A DNA stretch of 64,000 bases from CAVUNY01 sp963843535 (GCA_963843535.1 CAWJKU010000001.1:715647-779646); one strand, 5' to 3'. Shown: positions 37,775-46,289, counted from the stretch's first letter. Notes: a model not told the origin generated them from the letters alone. Numbers and translations: made by a program.

Positions 37775-38041
37775 ATGAGTGAAACACACATAATACCTGA
37801 ATACCATGATGAGTCTGGACTTTACGAAATTCGCCTTAAGGGACACCTGGATGACCGGTGGGCTGACTGGTTAATGTACGTGACTATCACCCTGGAAGAT
37901 AACGGTGACACCCTATTAATCTGCCCGGTGGCTGACCAGGCCGCGTTGCATGGCTTGCTAAAAAGAGTACGCGATCTAGGCATGTCCTTGCTCTCGGTCA
38001 ACTTCGTCAGCCCCGACCAGGCAAGACCTCAGGAGGACTAA
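37775..38041 (+). CDS. small conserved protein of the GHL...W family, copy D
   Basis: 88 residues. YEIRLKGHLDDRWADWL is conserved, but the next segment reads MYVTITLEDNGDTLLICPV, so the usual W-F-(E/D)-G-L is changed and TGP has become ICP. DQAALHGLLKRVRDLG is retained. AAGGAG lies just before ATG 37775. The most divergent of the five copies. Function unknown. Confidence 0.73.
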   Translation: MSETHIIPEYHDESGLYEIRLKGHLDDRWADWLMYVTITLEDNGDTLLICPVADQAALHGLLKRVRDLGMSLLSVNFVSPDQARPQED

Positions 38042-38109
38042 CGATAAAACCTACCAATTTTGATTTTCATGTTTACCAATTAAATCAATTCCTAAAAGGA
38101 GATTAATAA

Positions 38110-38829
38110 ATGAATACGTACAGAATGAATGCAGTAATGGTAGGCGCCCTCTACTTCTTGGGAACGGTCTTTGGGGTTTTAGGCGCAGTCATTGGCGGCG
38201 AAGTACTTACCTCAATCATTTCCGGCAAGCCGCTTGCCGGTGTGGATATACTGGGACTCGTTGCCGCTAATTCGTCCCGGCTTACCGGGGGTGCTTTTTT
38301 TACCCTCATGATGGGGATTTCACTGGTGGCGATGACGGTTTTTCTCTACCCGATCATTAGAAAAGCTAGCAAAGAACTGGCGATGGGGATGGTTCTTTTC
38401 CGCGGGGCACTGGAGGGAATCTTTTATTTTGTTTCGACCCTCACTATTTTGACACTTGTCGCGGTTGGTAACGAATACATTGCCGCCGGGGCTGATTCAG
38501 CCGTTTTACAGTCCATAGGCAATGTCTTGTATCAGTTCGAAAACCTCAAAGCCCCGGTCAGTTCCATCATTTTTCTCATTGGGGCTACGTGTATATACCT
38601 CACCTTTTACCGCACCCGGTTGATCCCCCGCTGGTTATCCGTTTGGGGCTTTATCGGCGTAGCTACTTCAATGGCTGCCGCCCTGATGAATTTCTTTCAC
38701 ATGGATACCGGCTATGGGTTTTATTTGGAAATGGTGATGTTTCCACAGGAAATAGCAATGGCTGTCTGGCTGATCTTGAAGGGATTCAATCGATCTGCGA
38801 TTGCTTCCCTGTCTGCGAAAACAGATTAA
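38110..38829 (+). CDS. DUF4386-like membrane protein (module D)
   Basis: 239 residues, six or seven TM helices. MNTYRMNAVMVGALYFLGTV at the start, with AAAAGGAG upstream. YPIIRKASKELAMGMVLFRGALEGI, FYRTRLIPRWLSVWGFIGV and EIAMAVWLILKGFNRSAIASLSAKTD are landmarks shared with the proteins at 18747 and 25388. It follows the small gene by 68 bp. Function unknown; probably in one transcript with the small gene. Confidence 0.78.
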   Translation: MNTYRMNAVMVGALYFLGTVFGVLGAVIGGEVLTSIISGKPLAGVDILGLVAANSSRLTGGAFFTLMMGISLVAMTVFLYPIIRKASKELAMGMVLFRGALEGIFYFVSTLTILTLVAVGNEYIAAGADSAVLQSIGNVLYQFENLKAPVSSIIFLIGATCIYLTFYRTRLIPRWLSVWGFIGVATSMAAALMNFFHMDTGYGFYLEMVMFPQEIAMAVWLILKGFNRSAIASLSAKTD

Positions 38830-38852
38830 ATGTAGTGTAACTGCTCATTCCT

Positions 38853-38923
38853 GGGGGAGATACCCCCTGCTGAATGAACCCTGAATGAAGGGCTCTCAAC
38901 TCCTGAGAGCGGAGAGCCCTTCA
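38853..38923. terminator. two adjacent hairpins after the module D DUF4386 gene
   Basis: GGGGG/CCCCC around AGATA lies at 38853-38867. TGAAGGGCTCTC (38886-38897) pairs perfectly with 38912-38923. This is the same relative place as the hairpins at 19528 and 26152. No T-run follows, so termination is uncertain. Confidence 0.5.
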
Positions 38924-38977
38924 CCTTTACGGTGGTATCAACTACCAATGAGAACCTGTGATACCAGGAGAAAAATA

Positions 38978-39442
38978 ATGACTGACGAAGAACGAATTAA
39001 TTCGCCCCAAAAGATTACAAGAATGGTGGAACTCACAAGGAGCGGTAAGGCTTTAGTCGTGACGCTGCTCTTCCGTTTACTCTTTGGAGGGTATCTGATA
39101 GGAATGGATCAATACCGCTTTAATGATGTAGAAAGCGCGTTGACAGTCCTGTTGATATATGGCTTGATTGGCCTTTTCGCAACCCGGTTCATATTAGGCA
39201 TAAGAGATGGACTCTTGAGGTTAATCGGTCTGGATGCCATATTCATAGTATCACAGTTCGTTTTCACAATCCTTACATTAAGTCACATAGTAGATCCGGG
39301 ATTGCATGACCCGCTGGTCAATTGGTGGGCCACGGTGTTGATGTGTCTATTCTCGCTGTTGACAATCATATTCTCCCTCAGAGCTAATAGAGAAACCAAC
39401 CCCTCCAACGCGCACATGCCAAGATCTCCGATTAACTCTTGA
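38978..39442 (+). CDS. small membrane protein of unknown function
   Basis: 154 residues from ATG 38978, which has CAGGAG upstream; a longer frame from 38885 runs through a hairpin and is rejected. Four TM helices follow a polar N-terminus (MTDEERINSPQKITRMVEL). No family is recognised. It is not seen in the other modules. The sequence just after its stop is a copy of the promoter that normally precedes the small GHL...W gene. Confidence 0.6.
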   Translation: MTDEERINSPQKITRMVELTRSGKALVVTLLFRLLFGGYLIGMDQYRFNDVESALTVLLIYGLIGLFATRFILGIRDGLLRLIGLDAIFIVSQFVFTILTLSHIVDPGLHDPLVNWWATVLMCLFSLLTIIFSLRANRETNPSNAHMPRSPINS

Positions 39443-39513
39443 AACTAAATGATATCAACATCAATACTCCCGAACAATACTTTGGTATCTATACCTCCAT
39501 ACCGGGATGCCGG

Positions 39514-39519
39514 TATATT
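39514..39519 (+). promoter_or_regulatory. orphan copy of the small-gene promoter
   Basis: GCCGGTATATTACCTGTACATT is the module C promoter block (core TATATT here), but no small gene follows. About 50 bp later comes TATCGTTCAAAAAAAGGAG, the leader that normally precedes the DUF4386 gene. The small gene has been lost between the two. Confidence 0.5.
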
Positions 39520-39604
39520 ACCTGTACATTGAGCAAAAGACACGGCCTGAAATGACCGGCTACAAAATGACACTAATCCATATCGTTCAAAAAAAGGAGA
39601 AAAA

Positions 39605-40279
39605 ATGATTAACAACAATAAAACCACTGGATATGCTGCTCGCCTCGAGATCGACTATCCTGAAAAACTGGATCGGTTGACAACTTTCTTTCGAATACTC
39701 TGGATCATTCCCATCGCCATTATCCTGGGCTTCATCTCGGGGGCTGGGGAGACAGTCACCAACACGGTTTTCCTCAATCAAGCCGGGGAGGTTATCAGGA
39801 AAACTCAGGAGACGGTCGGTGGGCTGGTGACTGGTCTCGTTTCAGCCACGGCCTTAATGATCCTCTTTCGACGGCTCTATCCACGCTGGTGGTTCGATTT
39901 TTCTCGCGAGCTGACCCGCTTCGAGGCCAGAGTCGGCGCCTATGCAGTCCTGCTCACGGACCGATACCCGTCCACCGTCGACGAGCAGTCTGTCCACCTG
40001 GAAATTGATTACCCCAATGTTGAAACTGACCTCAATCGATGGATGCCCCTGTTCAAATGGCTGCTGGCGATCCCGCATTACATTGTCCTGGCATTCCTCG
40101 TAATTGGCGCTGTCTTTGCAGTGATTTTTGCCTGGTTCGCCATTCTGCTGACTGGTCAATATCCGAAGGGGTTATTCGACTACGTTATTGGAGTTGGCCG
40201 CTGGTGCCTGAGGGTTAACGCCTACGCATTTCTGTTGGTAACCGACCGTTATCCTCCATTTAGCCTGGCTTCCTCCTAA
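39605..40279 (+). CDS. DUF4389 family membrane protein
   Basis: 224 residues. Two related halves: an N-terminal part with YPEKLDRLTTFFRILWIIP and a later HLEIDYPNVETDLNRWMP then LLAIPHYIVL, the classic DUF4389 repeat of a polar strand followed by a TM helix. About four TM helices in all, ending VTDRYPPFSL. Function unknown. It sits behind the duplicated leader described at 39514, where other modules have a DUF4386 gene, so its expression signals are borrowed. Confidence 0.82.
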   Translation: MINNNKTTGYAARLEIDYPEKLDRLTTFFRILWIIPIAIILGFISGAGETVTNTVFLNQAGEVIRKTQETVGGLVTGLVSATALMILFRRLYPRWWFDFSRELTRFEARVGAYAVLLTDRYPSTVDEQSVHLEIDYPNVETDLNRWMPLFKWLLAIPHYIVLAFLVIGAVFAVIFAWFAILLTGQYPKGLFDYVIGVGRWCLRVNAYAFLLVTDRYPPFSLASS

Positions 40280-40291
40280 AATTGTTTTTAT

Positions 40292-40337
40292 GTTTTCTGT
40301 AAAATGTGGAATCCTGCTGACGCATTTTACAGAAAAC
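40292..40337. repeat. 15-bp perfect inverted repeat
   Basis: GTTTTCTGTAAAATG (40292-40306) is exactly complementary to 40323-40337, with a 16-nt loop. It lies 13 bp after the DUF4389 stop and 45 bp before the reductase pseudogene. It is AT-rich and lacks a T-run, so it could be a terminator, an operator or a small transposon scar. Confidence 0.6.
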
Positions 40338-40381
40338 GAATTATTTAGCCACCAGATCAAAATAAATTTAAAGGGAACCTC

Positions 40382-41338
40382 ATGAAAGCAATTGTCTACA
40401 CAGAATACGGATCACCTGATGTTCTTCAGTTGAAAGAAGTAGAAAAACCAGCGCCCAAGGACAATGAAGTATTGGTCAAAATCCATGCGACCACAGTAAC
40501 CATAGGGGACACGATCATGCGCAGTCTCATCCTGCCCGTCCATGGCTGGCAGAAGGTCATGGGGCGGATGATTTTAGGCTGGAACAAGCCCAGGCGTTTC
40601 ACCCTGGGCATGGAAATGGCCGGGGAAATCGAAGCCATCGGCAGGAAAGTGACCCGCTTCAAGCCTGGCGACCCGGTTTTTGCCTCCACCTTCGCTGTCA
40701 ATTTCGGCGGACATGCCGAATACAAATGCATGCCCGAAAGCGGAGTGCTGGCGCTCAAACCCGCCAATCTCACCTACGAGGAGGCTGCCGCCGTTCCCGG
40801 TGGAGGGATGACGGCTTTGCACTGTCTCAACAAAGGAAAAATCCAGCGCGGCCAAAAAGTCCTGGTCTACGGCGCTTCAGGCGCGGTGGGCACCTATGCG
40901 GTGCAGCTTGCCAGCCGCCACTTTGGCGCCCAAGTGACCGGGGTGTGCAGCGGCGCGAATATGGAACTGGTCAGATCCCTGGGGGCGAGTCAGGTTATCG
41001 ATTACACCCAGGAGGACTTCTCCCAAAGCGGCGAGACCTACGATGTGGTTTTTGACGCGGTTGGCAAACTTGTCATCTTCACAAGCTAAAAAGGCTCTAA
41101 AGAAAACGGGTATCTATCTTCAACGTTCATACTGCTTCAGATGGCTGCTGATAAGATTGAAAATCTACTCTTACTCAAAGAACTGATCGAGGCGGGCAAA
41201 CTCAAACCGGCTATTGACCGGGTTTATCCGCTGGAGCAAATTGTCGAGGCGCACCGCTATGTCGAGCAAGGGCATAAAAAAGGAAATGTGGTTGTCACGG
41301 TAGAAAATACCCACAAAAAACAAGAAGAGGAAAAATGA
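40382..41338 (+). pseudogene. broken quinone reductase-like MDR gene (module E side)
   Basis: The first 230 codons are well preserved (MKAIVYTEYGSPDVLQLKEV, YGASGAVGTYAVQLA, SQVIDYTQEDF). After VFDAVGK the frame shifts and stops at 41089. About 60 codons present in the intact copies are missing, and the C-terminal part resumes at about 41141 (ADKIENLLLLKELIEAG, YPLEQIVEAHRYVEQGHKKG). The loss removes the middle of the cofactor domain, so activity is unlikely. The next gene starts in an ATGA overlap with its end. Confidence 0.85.
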
Positions 41339-42057
41339 AACAAAATCAAATCGAAAGACATTCAACGACACAATCGGTCATTTTGCATTTACTCCCTGGA
41401 ATCCTGGTCGGGTGTTTTTACTTCCTCGCACGTCAACCAGTTGCGCTAATGGGGTATCCTTCGATTTTCGCCCTTCTGCTTGCATTCGCCTTTGTTCTAA
41501 TTCCTTTCGAGCTCGGATACCTTTTCGTTCAGGGTAAGAAAAAGACAGGCCGATTTACATTGCAGGGGATCATCTCCTATCGTAAATCAATCCCGTGGTG
41601 GCAATACCCTGTATGGGCAATAATTATTTGGGCTATTACTGGCGCCATATTTACTTTGTTAAAACCCGTTGATGCATTTCTACAGGAGAGATTGTTTTTC
41701 TGGATGCCGGACGTAAATTACGGATTAGATGGCAATTATTCCAGGACAATATTAATCGTCACATACTCGATGTTCCTAATATTTAATGTATTTTTAGCTC
41801 CGTTGATTGAAGAATTGTATTTTCGGGGATATTTGTTGCCCAGAATGAAAGGGAGGTTCGCCACTTTGTTCCACAGCTTCCTGTTTGCGGCTGTGCATGT
41901 CTTTACACCCTGGATGATGATCACGAGAACCCTGGGATTATTGCCATTGCTCTTTGGGGTAAAAAAGAAGAATATCTACATTGGAATAATCGTTCACATT
42001 CTGGGGAACTCGTTAGATTTTGTTACGGCGATTGGATTTATTACCAAAATGACGTAA
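41335..42057 (+). CDS. CPBP family intramembrane metalloprotease-like protein
   Basis: 240 residues, six to eight TM helices. CPBP (Abi) motifs: EELYFRGYLL, the EExxxR motif, near residue 160, then FAAVHVF, the FxxxH motif, near residue 181; the third conserved region is HILGNSLDF near the end. The family includes Rce1-type prenyl-protein proteases and bacteriocin-immunity proteins. ATG 41335 overlaps the stop of the broken reductase gene. A second, broken CPBP gene follows it. Confidence 0.8.
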   Translation: MKQNQIERHSTTQSVILHLLPGILVGCFYFLARQPVALMGYPSIFALLLAFAFVLIPFELGYLFVQGKKKTGRFTLQGIISYRKSIPWWQYPVWAIIIWAITGAIFTLLKPVDAFLQERLFFWMPDVNYGLDGNYSRTILIVTYSMFLIFNVFLAPLIEELYFRGYLLPRMKGRFATLFHSFLFAAVHVFTPWMMITRTLGLLPLLFGVKKKNIYIGIIVHILGNSLDFVTAIGFITKMT

Positions 42058-42160
42058 TCAGAGAAATCCCCAATAATCCGTGCATTGATTTTGGAATTTC
42101 CAGCCAAAAAGGTGATCGATTTGATCAGGACACGACAGGTCAACCATCCAGGAGAGGAAA

Positions 42161-43022
42161 GTGAAAAGTACGAAAACAGTGAAGGAAGCCTATACCTTTC
42201 TAGGATTAACTCTTGCATTTTCCTATTTCGTTTTCTGGGGTCCCCTGGCTCTTTTGAAGATCCCAACCATTAGTTTCGTGAGTGATGTTAAAGGTCCCAC
42301 CTTGGCGATCGCATTATATCTCGTCGGAGGATTTGTTCCCTCCCTGTTGGCAATTTTTCTGACCTGGAAAAAGGAAGGGGTCTCTGGATTACGGTTATTA
42401 GGCCAGCGTATCATTCAATTCAAACTCGGCTGGCGTTGGTACGTGTTTACCTTCCTGATCGTGATCACTAGGAACAGCGGGGCAGCTATCCATTAACAAG
42501 CTCCTCGGTAATACTTTTGATGAAACCCTTTTTATTACACAATTGGGAAGTTTTTTACCGCTCCTGATTCTCGGTCCGCTGTCAGAAGAAATCGGTTGGC
42601 GCGGATATGCATTGGAAAGACTTCAGACGCGGTGGAATGCTTTGACTTCGTCCCTGATGGTTGGTTTGGTTTGGGCTTTGTGGCATCTACCCTTGTTTAT
42701 GATGGTGGGCACTTCTCACCATGAATTGGGAGACCCGTTCATTGGCTTCATGATAAAGATGATAGCCAGTTCGATTTTATTTACATGGCTTTACAACAAC
42801 ACCAAACATAGTCTCTGGTCAGCGATCCTACTTCACTGGTTATATACATACGCTACCCAAGTGGTGTCTTCCGGGGTAACCCGATTTTCTCTCTATAACT
42901 GGGTAGAGTGTTTACCCTATGTGCTTATGGCTTCTGTCGTAGTTTTAATATGGAAACCTCAAACATTGAACAGACCGCAGAAAACTTCAGGTTATACCGA
43001 TAATACATATCGTCAAACCTGA
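42161..43022 (+). pseudogene. broken CPBP family membrane protease gene
   Basis: The first part, 42161-42496, codes for MKSTKTVKEAYTFLGLTLAF and three TM helices. The second, 42543-43022, lies in another frame and has SEEIGWRGYALERL (EExxxR) and VWALWHLPLF. A frameshift lies near 42465. The active-site motifs are intact but separated from the N-terminal helices. It is unrelated in detail to the gene just before it. An alternative is two proteins from overlapping frames, which is unlikely. Confidence 0.75.
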
Positions 43023-43056
43023 CTCAAAAACGAGAACAAGTGGGGGAACCAAGATG

Positions 43057-43062
43057 TATAAT
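43057..43062 (+). promoter_or_regulatory. consensus -10 box of regulator copy E
   Basis: GATGTATAAT ends 10 nt before the ATG at 43073; only A/T-rich sequence without a ribosome-binding site lies between, as in copies A and B. Confidence 0.55.
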
Positions 43063-43072
43063 AAATTTTTAA

Positions 43073-45784
43073 ATGCCTGCGCCCCTTCTCCTCACCAAAC
43101 TTTATATCCCCTCACCTCGGCCTAATATTGTCCTCCGCCCGCGCCTGGTGGAGCGGTTGAATGAGGGCCTGGCGGCAGGCCGTAAACTGGCCCTCATCTC
43201 TGCCTCTGCCGGGTTTGGAAAAACCACCCTGGTCAGCGAATGGATCGCCGGCTGCCAACGATCAGTCGCCTGGCTGTCGTTGGACGAAGGGGATAACGAT
43301 CTATCCCGCTTTCTGACCTACCTCATCTCTGCGTTGCAGACGATCAAGGTGAATATTGGAGCAGGGGTGTTGGCTGTGCTCCAATCCCCACAGCCACCCT
43401 CCACCGAGTCGATTTTGACAACCCTGCTCAATGAGATCACCGCCATTTCGGACAGCTTCATCCTGGTGCTGGATGATTACCATGTGATAGATTCCATGCC
43501 AGTGGATCAGGCCCTGACTTTCCTCGTCGAACACCAGCCTCCACGAATGCACCTGGTCATCACAAGCCGTGAGGATCCCTCTTTACCCTTGTCCCGGTTA
43601 CGCGCCCGTGGTCAACTGACCGAACTGCGCGCCGCTGACTTGCGCTTCACCCCCGCCGAGGCCGCCGACTTTCTTAACCAGGTGATGGGGCTGAACCTGA
43701 GAGATGCAGACATCGCTGCTCTCGAGGCCCGCACCGAAGGCTGGATCGCAGGGCTGCAATTAGCTGCGATTTCAATGCAGGGACATCAAGACACCACCGG
43801 TTTTATCCAGGCTTTCACCGGCAGCCATCGTTTTGTGCTGGACTATCTGGTCGAAGAGGTTCTTCAGCACCAGTCTGAACATATCCGCAGCTTCTTACTG
43901 CAAACCTCCATTCTCGACAGGCTTTATGCGCCTCTGTGCAATGCTGTTACTGAGCGAGAAGATGGCAAAGAAATGCTGGATGTCCTTGAACGCAGCAACC
44001 TTTTCCTCGTTCCGCTGGATGATCAGCGCCAGTGGTACCGCTATCACCACCTTTTCGCTGATGTGCTGCAAATGCACCTGATAGAGGCGCAGCCTGAGCT
44101 AGTATCCAGCCTGCACCAGCGGGCAAGCGCGTGGTATGAACACAATGGTCTGCGATCCGATGCAATCCGCCACTCTCTGGCCGCCGAGGACTTTGAGCGC
44201 GCCGCGGGATTGATCGAACTGGCCTGGTCAGCAATGGACCTCAGTTACCAATCCTCCACATGGCTTGGCTGGGTCAAAGCGCTGCCTGACGTGTTGATCC
44301 GCGCCCGGCCGGTGCTCAGTGTGGGTTATGCCTGGGCGCTGCTGGATGGCGGCGAGTTGGAGGCCAGTGAGGCCCGTTTGCATGACGCCGAGCGCTGGCT
44401 GGTCACACCGGCGGATAAGATGGTCGTCGTGGATAAAGAACAATTTCGCTCGTTGCCAGCTTCGATCGCCACCGCCCGGGCTTACCGCTCCCTGGCGCTT
44501 GGCAATGTCACCGACACCGTAAAGTATGCCCAGCAGGCGCTCGAACTCACCCCCGAAGATGACCAGGTCAGGTACGTCCAGGCTACCTCACTCCTGGGGC
44601 TTGCCCAGTATACAAACGGAGACCTGGAGGCAGCCGAGCGTTCCCTTGCCGATTTTCATACGAACCTGCGGAAAACCGGCGACATCCTGACCCTGATCGG
44701 CATCACATTTCTCCTGGCCGACATCCGGGTGGCGTTGGGCCGCCTCCATTCGGCGGAAAGCAGCTATCAGCAATCGTTACGCCTTGCGACCGGCCAGGGC
44801 GAGCTCATGCCCCTTGGAACGGCAGACTTGTATCGCGGCCTGAGTGAGCTTTTCGTTGAACGAGGTGACCTGGAAGCCGCCGCGCAACACTTGCTGACCA
44901 GCCAGAAGCTGGGCGAGCAGAGCGCGACGACGGATTGGCGGCATCGCCTGTGTATTTCCCAGGCGTGCCTGAATGAGGCGCAGGGAGACCTGGAAGGCGC
45001 ACTCGCTCTGCTGGATGAAGCGGAACGTGTGTATATTCGCGGCCCTCTGCCCGATGTGCGTCCCGTCGCGGCTTTGAAGGCGCGGGTCTGGCTCAAGCAG
45101 GACAGGTTGGCCGAAGCCCAGGGGTGGGCGCGTGAGCAAGGGCTAACGGTGGATGATGACCTCAACTTCATGCGTGAGTTCGAGCACATCACGCTGGCCC
45201 GGGTTCTCATCGCCGCCGGTAAAAGCGATCGGGAAGCTGGTTCCCTTGACGAGGCTACCCGGCTGTTGGGGCGTCTCCTGCATGCGGCTGAAACTGGCGG
45301 GCGGAAGGGCAGCGCCATCCAGATCCTGCTGCTGCAGGCCCTCGCGTTCCAGGCGCAAGATAACCTCCCTCACGCCCTCGCAGCGCTGGAACGCGCCCTC
45401 ACCCTGGCCGAGCCGGAAAGCTATATCCATATCTTTGTGGATGAAGGCGAAGCGATGCGAATGTTGATTGAAAAACAATCGCGCAATCGAAACCATGCGC
45501 TGAGCGGATATGCCGACAAACTCCTGGCTGCCTTTACACATCCGTTGGCTGCGCAAAAATTTCCAATCATCCATCAAAAACCAGGCATAATCGAACCTTT
45601 GAGCGAACGCGAGCTGGAAGTGCTCAAGCTGCTGCGAAGTGAATTAAGCGGCCCGGAAATTGCCCGTCAACTGAGCGTGTCGATTAACACCTTGCGCACC
45701 CACACCAAAAACATTTACATCAAACTGGGGGTCAACGACCGCCGGACTGCCATCCGGCGCGCCGAGGATCTCGATTTCTTCTAG
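43073..45784 (+). CDS. MalT-type LuxR family transcriptional regulator, copy E (intact)
   Basis: 903 residues. P-loop ASAGFGKTTLVSEW near residues 40-53; Walker B LVLDDYHV near residue 132; TEGWIAGLQLAA near residue 222; winged-helix segment NLFLVPLDDQRQWYRYHHLF near residue 315; TPR-like repeats to about residue 815; LuxR HTH LSERELEVLKLLRSELSGPE, INTLRTHTKNIY near the C-terminus. As in MalT, ATP and ligand should drive oligomerisation and promoter activation. With copy B it is one of two intact copies, but the HTHs belong to different subclasses, so their target sites should differ. A perfect palindrome lies downstream, before the small gene. Confidence 0.9.
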   Translation: MPAPLLLTKLYIPSPRPNIVLRPRLVERLNEGLAAGRKLALISASAGFGKTTLVSEWIAGCQRSVAWLSLDEGDNDLSRFLTYLISALQTIKVNIGAGVLAVLQSPQPPSTESILTTLLNEITAISDSFILVLDDYHVIDSMPVDQALTFLVEHQPPRMHLVITSREDPSLPLSRLRARGQLTELRAADLRFTPAEAADFLNQVMGLNLRDADIAALEARTEGWIAGLQLAAISMQGHQDTTGFIQAFTGSHRFVLDYLVEEVLQHQSEHIRSFLLQTSILDRLYAPLCNAVTEREDGKEMLDVLERSNLFLVPLDDQRQWYRYHHLFADVLQMHLIEAQPELVSSLHQRASAWYEHNGLRSDAIRHSLAAEDFERAAGLIELAWSAMDLSYQSSTWLGWVKALPDVLIRARPVLSVGYAWALLDGGELEASEARLHDAERWLVTPADKMVVVDKEQFRSLPASIATARAYRSLALGNVTDTVKYAQQALELTPEDDQVRYVQATSLLGLAQYTNGDLEAAERSLADFHTNLRKTGDILTLIGITFLLADIRVALGRLHSAESSYQQSLRLATGQGELMPLGTADLYRGLSELFVERGDLEAAAQHLLTSQKLGEQSATTDWRHRLCISQACLNEAQGDLEGALALLDEAERVYIRGPLPDVRPVAALKARVWLKQDRLAEAQGWAREQGLTVDDDLNFMREFEHITLARVLIAAGKSDREAGSLDEATRLLGRLLHAAETGGRKGSAIQILLLQALAFQAQDNLPHALAALERALTLAEPESYIHIFVDEGEAMRMLIEKQSRNRNHALSGYADKLLAAFTHPLAAQKFPIIHQKPGIIEPLSERELEVLKLLRSELSGPEIARQLSVSINTLRTHTKNIYIKLGVNDRRTAIRRAEDLDFF

Positions 45785-45806
45785 CTGGCCCGAAATTACC
45801 CACCCC

Positions 45807-45843
45807 AGCCCCGACAGGTGTCCTAAAAACATCTGTCGGGGCT
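45807..45843 (+). terminator. Rho-independent terminator after regulator copy E
   Basis: AGCCCCGACAG pairs perfectly with CTGTCGGGGCT, followed by TTTTATTTTT. It lies 22 bp after the regulator stop. Confidence 0.92.
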
Positions 45844-45881
45844 TTTTATTTTTCGCCAGAAATCACAACCTCAATCACATC

Positions 45882-45906
45882 ATGTTGTGATGACACATCA
45901 CAACAT
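45882..45906. promoter_or_regulatory. 11-bp perfect palindrome upstream of small protein gene E
   Basis: ATGTTGTGATG and CATCACAACAT flank ACA. It lies between the terminator of copy E and the small gene, in the place where copies A and D have different inverted repeats. It is the strongest operator candidate in the array and probably the site of the adjacent regulator; that is inference. Confidence 0.6.
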
Positions 45907-45957
45907 CGGGCAGTATCCTTTGGACAGATTAACAACGAAAGAAAAATGAGGCACAAA

Positions 45958-46209
45958 ATGAATGATCCACCGAGCTCAAATGCTCCGTATTACGAAATCC
46001 GCCTCAAGGGACACCTGGAGGCCCGCTGGGAGCAGTGGTTCGACGGTCTGACCATCACGCTGGAGGAGAACGGCAACACGCTCCTGAGCGGCCCGCTGGC
46101 TGATCAGGCCGCCCTGCATGGCATACTCAAAAAAGTGCGCGATTTGGGCCTGACCTTGCTCTCGGTTAATTCCGTTGAGCCAGACAACAAGGAGGTTCGC
46201 AAGACATAA
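45958..46209 (+). CDS. small conserved protein of the GHL...W family, copy E
   Basis: 83 residues from ATG 45958, which has GAGG six bp upstream; ATG 45946 is in frame and possible. YEIRLKGHLEARWEQWFDG, LTITLEENGNTLLSGPL, DQAALHGILKKVRDLGL and LSVNSVEPDN. Function unknown. It follows an intact regulator and a perfect palindrome, making module E the most complete version for study. Confidence 0.75.
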   Translation: MNDPPSSNAPYYEIRLKGHLEARWEQWFDGLTITLEENGNTLLSGPLADQAALHGILKKVRDLGLTLLSVNSVEPDNKEVRKT

Positions 46210-46289
46210 ATCCTCAACCAATTTTGACCCTTATCAAGCAGTCTCATTCAATACAAGTCATTCGGATGGTTTCAAAAAAGGAGAAAAAC

